DNA of 22,454 nucleotides from Spirochaetales bacterium UBA1265 (GTDB lineage Bacteria > Spirochaetota > Spirochaetia > Sphaerochaetales > Sphaerochaetaceae). The stretch covers positions 1 to 22,454 of the forward strand of contig DBVL01000135.1 in NCBI GenBank assembly GCA_002308475.1, given 5' to 3'. Position 1 is the first letter of the stretch. Every line of letters begins with the position of its first letter. A program made the position numbers and the translations under genes. Shown here in pieces: positions 17,005 through 22,454 of this stretch. The notes under the pieces were generated by a model, which made no database searches, was not told the DNA's origin, and was given only the letters and a program-made list of their open reading frames with translations.

Positions 17005-17360
17005 GGTCTTGAATAACGGGATCTCCGTCAGAATTCCAGGTCGGATTCCGGTACTTCAGCGTAGAAATATGTTGACACAAAGCCGGAATCATCCAGATCT
17101 CCTGGGAGTTCGATAAGGTACATTCCTTTTCCTTCGGATTCAAGAACAGTACCCCTGCTGCCCGCAGGATAAGTCCTGTCCTTCCTTGGTCGATCCCATG
17201 GATGGGCAATGACGTCTTTCTTCAGAATTACGATTGTGTATTCCATAATCATATGCACTATGTACGGGCCGTTTCTGATCTGATCCTCATGGTATTTCCC
17301 AGTGCCGAACTGAAGACCATTGGCTTATCCTTTCCGCTGATATGCTCAGTATTCTAAATA
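17005..17360. other. Intergenic islet of about 355 bp between two terminators
   Basis: Apart from the doubtful minus-strand ORF (17028-17246), I see no RNA gene, repeat array or clear promoter here. The stretch is bounded on the left by the lipoprotein terminator and on the right by the 5'-nucleotidase terminator, both containing GAGGCTGC on the plus strand (16987-16994 and 17370-17377). Confidence 0.5.
17028..17246 (-). CDS. Small orphan ORF, possible remnant; weak resemblance to DUF4926-type proteins
   Basis: About 72 residues are encoded, beginning MEYTIVILKKDVIAH and ending VPESDLEF. The pattern of a hydrophobic N-terminal strand, then YPAGSRGTVLES, MYLIELPG and a final acidic-hydrophobic tail recalls small SH3-like DUF4926 proteins. 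That is a loose resemblance only. Starts are possible at 17246 (ATG), 17252 (ATG) and 17258 (GTG); none has a ribosome site. The same frame stays open for 22 more codons up to a TAA at 17325-17327 but offers no start there, which may point to a 5'-truncated gene. No promoter is seen, and a terminator for the upstream gene ends just before it. Base composition looks more GC-rich than the flanks. It may be real, decaying or spurious. Confidence 0.35.
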   Translation of the reverse strand: MEYTIVILKKDVIAHPWDRPRKDRTYPAGSRGTVLESEGKGMYLIELPGDLDDSGFVSTYFYAEVPESDLEF

Positions 17361-17397
17361 AATAAAAAAGAGGCTGCAACTTTTTTGTTACAGCCTC
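17361..17397 (-). terminator. Rho-independent terminator after the 5'-nucleotidase gene
   Basis: On the minus strand GAGGCTGTAAC (17387-17397) pairs with GTTGCAGCCTC (17370-17380), 11 bp with one G-U wobble, around an A6 loop. Six T residues and then ATT follow. It begins 20 nt past the nucleotidase stop. Confidence 0.9.
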
Positions 17398-17417
17398 CGA
17401 ACTTCAAAAATCAGAAA

Positions 17418-19079
17418 TTATCTGAGAATTGTAATTCTGCCCTTAACAGCACCGTAATCCTTAGCAGAAATTACGCCGTTGAGGTACTGGGTAATATAGT
17501 TGATAAGAACCTGGTTATCAAGCATGGACTTGTCAATAAGGAACTCATTGTCAACAAACATGGTGTAACCGTCTCCCATATCCTGGAGCTTGTAGTTGTG
17601 GCAGGCAAGGGTGTAGTTCTTTTCAGGATCAATCGGAGTCCAACCGGCTTCTTCTGAACCGACAAATACGTCCTTGACTCTCCTCTGTCCTTCGATTCCA
17701 ACAAACATACCGGCTTCATCAGCCACACAAGAATTTGGAATAGACGGGTCAATTGTATACTTGAGACCTGAGACCTGGAGGAAGCCTCCACTCTCTCCTA
17801 CAGCATTTCCTTTACCGTCATTCTGCTCTGCTCTTACGTTCTTTGAACCCCACTCAAGGGCATCCAGAATCTCCTGGCCGGTAGCAACACACATACAAAG
17901 CATATTTCCGTAAGGATGAATCTTGATGATTGCGTCAAGATTTATCTCTCCGGCCTTAAGATCTGCACGGATACCACCACCATTAACGAATGCAATATCT
18001 GCACCGGAGATTGCCTTGTAAGCATCTGCACAAAGATCTCCAATAATGGTTTCCATATTTCTTACAATTCTTGCGCCTGTCTCAGGATCCTTGATTGGAA
18101 GAGTAATTTCAGAGAAAGCAACAGTCTTCATAACCTCTTCAAGGTATTCCTGGTCGATTGCTTCAATAACTGCTGCAACTGCTGGGTCTTCTCCTGTCGG
18201 ATGGACAAACTCTGTCATGATCTTATGTGAATAAGGATAGATTGTAAGCTGTCCAAGATTTGCGAGCTTTGTACCCGTCTGAGAATAGAGAACAGGTTTT
18301 CCTTCGGCATCCTTAACAAAGCTGCTTTCAACAACTGAGTGGGAGTGTCCGTCAAGAAGAACATCTACACCTCTGATGTTTGCAATCAGGTCAATTGATC
18401 TGTCCGGAGCTGAATCTTCTTCAATTCCGAGGTGAGAAAGAATGATTACGTAATCAGCTCCGAGTTTTCTTACTTCATCAACATAGCCCTGAACCGTACT
18501 GTACAGAGCTTCACCTGTAGCAAAGTCATAGACAAGCTTGTCATCTTCCGTGAAGTACTTGTAGGTTGACTTGAAAAGTGTTTCATGGGTTGAGACACCA
18601 ATGAAAGCTACCTTTGTCTTTCCATACTCAACTATCTCGTAAGGCTTTGTGTCATTGACGAAACTCTGGCCCAAATCACCATGATAGGTAATTGTTGCAT
18701 TCAGGTAGGTATAATCTGCCATCTCAACAAGTTCACCAAGTCTATCTACGCCATAGTCAAACTCATGGTTTCCGAAGATAGCAAAGTCATAACCGGCAGC
18801 ATTCATCATTTCAACAAGGTATTCACCTCTTGAAACAGTACCTACAGTCTCACCCTGGATAGCATCTCCGTTATCTACAAGGGTTACATAAGGTGTTTCA
18901 GCCTCAAGACTCTGCTTGTATGCAGCAATAGCCGGGAAAGAAATGTTCTGGTTATATCCACAATGAACATCATTTGTATACAGAACATAAATCGGTTTCT
19001 CGTTGGTGGACTGAGCAAACAGCATAGAAGCACCAAAAAGAACCAGTAGAAGTGTTAGCACAACAATTCTTTTCTTCAT
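17418..19079 (-). CDS. Secreted 5'-nucleotidase/UshA-family metallophosphoesterase
   Basis: This 553-aa exported enzyme should hydrolyse nucleotides (or UDP-sugars) in the periplasm to salvage nucleosides and phosphate. A Sec signal peptide has its likely cleavage after LFA (residue 22); no lipobox is present. The N-terminal metallophosphatase domain carries the metal-binding motifs YTNDVH (D37, H39), DNGD (69-72), GNHEFDYG (N104, H105), SHLG (H216) and GHSHS (H245, H247). The C-terminal substrate-binding domain has NGGGIRADL (366-374) and the IHPYGN segment. All metal ligands are visible, so activity is expected. Exact substrate is unknown. Ribosome site AAGGAG is 6 nt before the ATG. It has its own probable promoter and terminator, so it is likely a single-gene unit. 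Confidence 0.93.
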   Translation of the reverse strand: MKKRIVVLTLLLVLFGASMLFAQSTNEKPIYVLYTNDVHCGYNQNISFPAIAAYKQSLEAETPYVTLVDNGDAIQGETVGTVSRGEYLVEMMNAAGYDFAIFGNHEFDYGVDRLGELVEMADYTYLNATITYHGDLGQSFVNDTKPYEIVEYGKTKVAFIGVSTHETLFKSTYKYFTEDDKLVYDFATGEALYSTVQGYVDEVRKLGADYVIILSHLGIEEDSAPDRSIDLIANIRGVDVLLDGHSHSVVESSFVKDAEGKPVLYSQTGTKLANLGQLTIYPYSHKIMTEFVHPTGEDPAVAAVIEAIDQEYLEEVMKTVAFSEITLPIKDPETGARIVRNMETIIGDLCADAYKAISGADIAFVNGGGIRADLKAGEINLDAIIKIHPYGNMLCMCVATGQEILDALEWGSKNVRAEQNDGKGNAVGESGGFLQVSGLKYTIDPSIPNSCVADEAGMFVGIEGQRRVKDVFVGSEEAGWTPIDPEKNYTLACHNYKLQDMGDGYTMFVDNEFLIDKSMLDNQVLINYITQYLNGVISAKDYGAVKGRITILR

Positions 19080-19121
19080 ACGTCACTCCTTAAAAAGTTT
19101 GAGAGAAAAATCTCTACGTAA

Positions 19122-19151
19122 AGGATAAAACTGCTATGAATTAATTGTCAA
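19122..19151 (-). promoter_or_regulatory. Probable promoter of the 5'-nucleotidase gene
   Basis: Minus-strand TTGACA (19146-19151, a consensus -35 that overlaps the stop codon of the LysM gene) is followed after 18 bp by TATCCT (19122-19127). A small inverted repeat (AGAGA, T4, TCTCT; 19102-19115) lies in the predicted leader; its meaning is unclear. Confidence 0.55.
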
Positions 19152-20245
19152 ATTGAATTATTAAGAAAATCTGCTGGGTTTAGAGGTGTACCATCCAGTT
19201 CTATTCTGAAGAACAAAATACCTGTTGAAGTGGAACCAATCACCTCATTTGCGGACACTCTCTGACTGACTGAGACATCTACTTCCGTAAGATAATCTAT
19301 GAATGAAGTGTATCCACCGGCATGAGAGAATTTAACTCCGTAAGTCCCGTCCGGATTAATACTTATATCCACAACTGTACCACTCAGTGCAGACATGACA
19401 GAAGAAGGTTCAGGGCAGGAAAGAAGAATTCCATCCAGAACTGTATTCTCTCCCGTATGATAATTTGTTGCTACCTGATTAAAAAGACCAGTTATTACGG
19501 CTTCTTTTACAGGTAATGAGAAATACAGATAGCTATCTGATGAATCTGAAGTTGAATCTATGTAGTATTCATCAGATGGAATGAACAGCCGTGTTCCGGG
19601 AACAAGAATATCAGACTCAAGGGAGTTGACTTCCTTAAGGGTACCTGCAGTAATCTTAAGTCCCAGTTGGACAACAATGGATGAAAGAGTATCTCCTGAA
19701 GATACCTGATAGACAGTACCGTTACGGTCAGGGATAATCAGAACATCTCCCTCAGCTATGGCACGTCTTATACTGTTTACAGCATAGATTGTCTTGATAG
19801 AGATTCCGTAAGAAGCGGCAATCTGAGCTACAGACTCCCCTTCTGTGACAGTATGTTCTGTATAGCTGACAGGCTTGATTGTTGAAGACAGCTCTGAAGC
19901 AGCCTCTGAAAGAGAGACAGCAACAGCAGGAGCGGCATCAGTATCATAAACAACAGTAACCGGGACCTCTTCGGCAAGAGTCTCAACAGCATAATCAGAA
20001 CGAACTTCAGGCATCTCAAAGAAAGATTCCTCAACTTTTACAGGAACCGTCTCAACAGCTACTGATGCAGGCTGTTCGACCCCTGTTTCCTTACGCTCTG
20101 GAGAGCCTTTCATTGACGACCAAACAAGAACAGCAGCTATGCAGATAAGAAAGGCTAGCAGAATAAAAGCCATAACCAGCTTTGCTGATCCACTTGTACC
20201 ATTATCTGAAGAACTGTTTGAATAATCGTCATAATTACGTGCCAT
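19148..20245 (-). CDS. Membrane-anchored protein with two LysM domains and a degenerate LytM (M23) domain
   Basis: The protein has 365 aa from the ATG at 20245, which has GAGAG 9 nt upstream. The frame extends to 20272 without a ribosome site. A cytoplasmic tail (1-21) and one membrane segment (about 22-43) are followed by an Ala/Val/Glu-rich linker. Two LysM domains follow (about 130-172 HTVTEGESVAQIA...; 178-223 YQVSSGDTLSSI...). The last domain (about 245-362) aligns with LytM endopeptidases, but every zinc ligand is gone. HxGID is LDGIL (L270, L274), YAHL is IDYL (Y318) and HLHFE is ILFFR (I343, F345). It cannot be a metallopeptidase; EnvC/NlpD-like amidase activators are also catalytically dead. 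LysM normally binds GlcNAc of peptidoglycan. It is divergent to the PBP-like gene. Confidence 0.85.
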   Translation of the reverse strand: MARNYDDYSNSSSDNGTSGSAKLVMAFILLAFLICIAAVLVWSSMKGSPERKETGVEQPASVAVETVPVKVEESFFEMPEVRSDYAVETLAEEVPVTVVYDTDAAPAVAVSLSEAASELSSTIKPVSYTEHTVTEGESVAQIAASYGISIKTIYAVNSIRRAIAEGDVLIIPDRNGTVYQVSSGDTLSSIVVQLGLKITAGTLKEVNSLESDILVPGTRLFIPSDEYYIDSTSDSSDSYLYFSLPVKEAVITGLFNQVATNYHTGENTVLDGILLSCPEPSSVMSALSGTVVDISINPDGTYGVKFSHAGGYTSFIDYLTEVDVSVSQRVSANEVIGSTSTGILFFRIELDGTPLNPADFLNNSI

Positions 20246-20257
20246 TTTCAAAAACTC

Positions 20258-20286
20258 TCGACATTTATACAAATAAAAAAGATAAT
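20258..20286 (+). promoter_or_regulatory. Possible promoter giving a leaderless PBP-like transcript
   Basis: TCGACA (20258-20263) and GATAAT (20281-20286) are separated by 17 bp. Only six bases (AAAATT) separate the -10 from the ATG at 20293, so the expected start site falls on or next to the start codon. No Shine-Dalgarno precedes that ATG, which fits leaderless translation. Confidence 0.4.
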
Positions 20287-20292
20287 AAAATT

Positions 20293-21354
20293 ATGTCATC
20301 ATCAAGTCAAAAAAGCAATATATCCAGCCTCCTGACACTCATCTCAATTCTGGTCATAGCAGCCCTTCTTGTCCTCGCTTTTTATGATGTATTCTCAGGT
20401 GAAATGCGTGCTGGGAAATACATGGATCCACAGGTTGCATCAACTGTTGTTGAAGGAACTGTTTACGATAGAAATGGCAGAATACTTGCCATGGAGGTTC
20501 CGGTTTATGAACTCTTCATCAATCTGGATGGCATAGATAACACTCAGCTGGATATGCTTGCTCAGACCCTCAGTTTTTACTGTTCTTACAATCAGAAACA
20601 GATCCTTAACTTATGTAATCAGTCTGAAACCCTTAAAGTTTTTATAACCTCCTATGAAGATGAGGCCTACTACCAGAAGATGCTTGCAGAGGTAACATCC
20701 TACGGCCTTAACAGCTTTATATATACTGATAAAGCTTCAAAGAGAATTTACCCAGCCCAGTTTCACATGGCTCAACTGATTCTTGAGGTAGAAAATACGT
20801 ACTCAGATATTCTCAATCCCCGGCCCTCATATGGGGATCAGATTACCTATGGTTCAGACATAAAACTCACAACAGATCTGGACATTCAGTATTTTTCTGA
20901 CCTGGCAGTTCAGAAAGTTTACAGCCTTCAGAATCCACAACTTGCAGTCTGTTTCATAATGGATACAAAAACTTCAGAACTGTTATCTTTGAGCACTTAT
21001 CCGTTCTATGATCTTAATAGTCAGGCAACAGTAGACATGAACAACTACGCCTATCTTAAGTCCTTCACTTTCAACGGAACAGAGTATTCTCCTGTTCTTA
21101 TACTCAGCGCAGGAGATACAGGGGATATAGAAGAATTAAAGAATAATCATGAAGACAGCACCCTGATAAGAGAGCTGTTTGACAGTCATAATGATGAAGA
21201 AACAAGTTCTCTGATACTGAATCTTTCAGGACCGAACAGCAATTATCTTGTATTCATAGGAAGCATAGAACCTGGACAAAACACAGGAAAAGAACCACTG
21301 AAAGAGGCAGCCTCAATAATTGAAGGAGGTCTGGTCTCCCAGTCCAAGCTTTAA
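20293..21354 (+). CDS. Truncated PBP (FtsI-like) homologue without transpeptidase catalytic residues
   Basis: This 353-aa protein has one membrane anchor (about residues 12-33). The class-B PBP pedestal follows: VEGTVYDRNGRILA (53-66), KRIYPAQFHMAQLILEV (150-166) and LTTDLDIQYFSDLAVQKVY (192-210). The start of the transpeptidase domain is FIMDTKTSELLSLSTYPFYD (221-240). Where walled bacteria have EPGSTFKP, with the acyl-enzyme Ser and Lys, this protein has FNGTEYSP (260-267). Ser becomes T263 and Lys becomes S266. Only about 86 residues follow, too few for the SxN and KTG motifs, which I cannot find. ybeY starts at the stop codon on the other strand, so no hidden remainder exists. The frame is open to 20182, but the ATG at 20293 fits the family. 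It is likely a non-enzymatic pseudo-PBP. Confidence 0.8.
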   Translation: MSSSSQKSNISSLLTLISILVIAALLVLAFYDVFSGEMRAGKYMDPQVASTVVEGTVYDRNGRILAMEVPVYELFINLDGIDNTQLDMLAQTLSFYCSYNQKQILNLCNQSETLKVFITSYEDEAYYQKMLAEVTSYGLNSFIYTDKASKRIYPAQFHMAQLILEVENTYSDILNPRPSYGDQITYGSDIKLTTDLDIQYFSDLAVQKVYSLQNPQLAVCFIMDTKTSELLSLSTYPFYDLNSQATVDMNNYAYLKSFTFNGTEYSPVLILSAGDTGDIEELKNNHEDSTLIRELFDSHNDEETSSLILNLSGPNSNYLVFIGSIEPGQNTGKEPLKEAASIIEGGLVSQSKL

Positions 21355-21821
21355 TATACAAGACCTGTTTCTCTGAGTATCTGCTCCTGCTTTACCAGCA
21401 TAGGCTCTGTCTCCATGTCATTTGTCTTGTGATCATAACCTGCCAGATGAAGAGTCCCATGTATGAGAAGTCTTGATAGCTCCTCCGTCTCACTTACAGA
21501 GAAAGATTTTGCATTTGCACTCATTACGGCCAGACAAATAATCATGTCCCCCAGATTTCTCTTAGCATTTTTCGGAACAATGAAATCAAAGCCTTCCTGC
21601 GAATCTTCAGCAGCAAAACTCAGAATATCCGTGCTGCTGTCTATATTCCTATAATCCCTGTTGAGGGTTCTGATGTAATCCTCATCACAAAAAGTTACGG
21701 AGTATTCAACATTCTTCAGTCCAAGAGATAGGCAAACCTTATCAAGATACGCCTTAACAGCTTTCTTTGGTGCAATCATTGCATATTTATCATCAGTATA
21801 TTCAATAAGATATGTATTCAT
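21351..21821 (-). CDS. ybeY: YbeY, endoribonuclease/rRNA maturation factor
   Basis: YbeY is a zinc-dependent endoribonuclease involved in 16S rRNA 3'-end maturation and ribosome quality control. At 156 aa it is normal length. The central motif STDILSFAAE (63-72) and the zinc-binding HGTLHLAGYDH (ligands H121, H125, H131) match the family signature HGxLHLxGYDH. Its ATG overlaps the stop of the upstream HD-domain gene by 1 nt (TGATG), so the two are coupled. The pgpH-ybeY order is common in Gram-positive bacteria and, as far as I recall, in spirochaetes. The 3' end overlaps the end of the convergent PBP-like gene by 4 nt, with no terminator between them that I can see. Confidence 0.96.
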   Translation of the reverse strand: MNTYLIEYTDDKYAMIAPKKAVKAYLDKVCLSLGLKNVEYSVTFCDEDYIRTLNRDYRNIDSSTDILSFAAEDSQEGFDFIVPKNAKRNLGDMIICLAVMSANAKSFSVSETEELSRLLIHGTLHLAGYDHKTNDMETEPMLVKQEQILRETGLVY

Positions 21822-22453
21822 CAGTTTTCATCCTCATCAGGGTATTTAATTCTGGAATGATAGAGAGAGAGAAGAGTCTTCAAGAAAGATTTTGAAATCT
21901 TTTCCAGATCCTTCATGGAAAGATCACATCTGTTTAGCTGATCATGCTCAATCTTTGAATGAATTATCTGTCTGATAAGCTTAGCAAATTTGGCAGGAGT
22001 TGGCTCAGTTATAGTTCTGGCAGCAGCCTCAACACTGTCTGCCAGCATAACAATGGCACATTCTTTGGAAGAAGGAGGTTCGGCATTGTAACGGAAATCC
22101 TGCTCCTCAACCTGTCTGTCTATTTCCTTCTCAGTAACAGCTTCATGATAGAAATATCTGATTACATCATTTCCATGGTGATTGGCAATTATATCTATTA
22201 TCTCTGCTGGTAGACCTGCTTCTCTACCCTTTTCAGCTCCGCTTCTGACGTGGTTCCTGATGATTGAAGCAGAAAGTGTCGGGTTCAGTTCCTCATGCTT
22301 GCTGCCTCCCACCTGATTTTCAACAAAATACTCAGGGTAGTCCATTTTTCCAATATCATGATAAAGGCTTCCAACTCTTGCAAGACCGGCATTGGCACCT
22401 ACTTCAGAGGCAGCGGCTGCAGCAAGATCTGCAACCTGACGGCTATGGCTGTA
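21821..22453 (-). CDS. HD-domain phosphohydrolase, PgpH/YqfF-like (5' end outside window)
   Basis: About 210 C-terminal residues of a 7TM-HD protein are visible; the membrane part lies outside the window. From the edge it reads YSHSRQVADLAAAAASEVGA, then LARVGSLYHDIGKMD (the HD motif), HHGNDVIRYFYHEA and LADSVEAAART. These match the HD domain of PgpH, which hydrolyses cyclic di-AMP to pApA in the cytoplasm. Metal-binding His and Asp residues are present in the visible part. The polar tail (KYPDEDEN) ends at a TGA that overlaps ybeY. The family is clear from the HD domain and the ybeY neighbour; the c-di-AMP substrate is inferred from the family, and no gene symbol is given because the N-terminus is not seen. 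Confidence 0.87.
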   Translation of the reverse strand, partial: YSHSRQVADLAAAAASEVGANAGLARVGSLYHDIGKMDYPEYFVENQVGGSKHEELNPTLSASIIRNHVRSGAEKGREAGLPAEIIDIIANHHGNDVIRYFYHEAVTEKEIDRQVEEQDFRYNAEPPSSKECAIVMLADSVEAAARTITEPTPAKFAKLIRQIIHSKIEHDQLNRCDLSMKDLEKISKSFLKTLLSLYHSRIKYPDEDEN

Positions 22454-22454
22454 T

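Noticed and set aside
19102..19115. AGAGA-T4-TCTCT inverted repeat before the 5'-nucleotidase as a terminator
   Set aside because: Only a 5-bp AT-rich stem and no T-tract after it on the minus strand; too weak.
20182..20292. N-terminal extension of the PBP-like protein
   Set aside because: It runs antisense into the LysM gene and would precede the expected short cytoplasmic tail and anchor; no ribosome site.
21320..21420. Terminator between the convergent PBP-like and ybeY genes
   Set aside because: Only short, widely spaced complementary words (AGGTCT/AGACCT) without a T-tract.
21354..21821. Hidden 3' remainder of the PBP (frameshift explanation)
   Set aside because: The sequence after the stop is fully occupied by ybeY on the other strand, with intact motifs, so no frameshifted transpeptidase remainder fits.

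Overview
The window looks like chromosomal DNA from a spirochaete, most likely of the Sphaerochaeta group (coccoid, non-spiral spirochaetes). This is an inference. The gene order mraZ-rsmH-ftsL-ftsW-divIB-ftsA-ftsZ-...-dprA-...-xerC-hslV-hslU resembles, as I recall it, the treponemal division/HslUV cluster. The cell-wall enzymes in the window look degenerate, which fits reports that Sphaerochaeta lack penicillin-binding proteins. There are no phage, IS, CRISPR, tRNA or rRNA features. Almost all sequence is tightly packed housekeeping genes.

Layout. (1) Positions 1-10410, minus strand: a 12-gene operon read mraZ, rsmH, ftsL-like, ftsW-like, divIB/ftsQ, ftsA, ftsZ, xerD, dprA, xerC, hslV, hslU (cut by the window edge). 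Many genes overlap or lie 1-30 nt apart. It starts at a promoter embedded in eight MraZ-box-like repeats spaced one helical turn apart. No mraY, murE, murF or ftsI lies inside it. (2) 10408-15362, minus: folD-miaB-sir2-typA operon, with overlaps and a strong terminator after typA. (3) 15365-17004, plus: an outer-membrane barrel-like protein and a lipoprotein, ending in a terminator. (4) 17005-17360: a small islet with one doubtful ORF of about 73 codons. (5) 17361-20245, minus: a secreted 5'-nucleotidase-type phosphoesterase and a LysM/LytM membrane protein. (6) 20258-21354, plus: a truncated PBP-like protein, possibly leaderless. (7) 21351-22454, minus: pgpH-like HD phosphohydrolase (5' end outside the window) and ybeY, translationally coupled.

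The main observation is that three proteins of peptidoglycan synthesis or remodelling keep their folds but lack their catalytic residues. The SEDS protein (FtsW position) has Pro where the catalytic Asp should be. The PBP homologue has T-x-x-S where S-x-x-K should be, then ends without room for the SxN and KTG motifs. The LytM domain has none of the zinc ligands. FtsZ, FtsA, DivIB and an FtsL-like protein all look intact. This suggests a divisome whose septal wall synthase has become non-catalytic but is still kept as open, apparently expressed genes. All alignments were done by eye and need confirmation by structure prediction and comparison with relatives.
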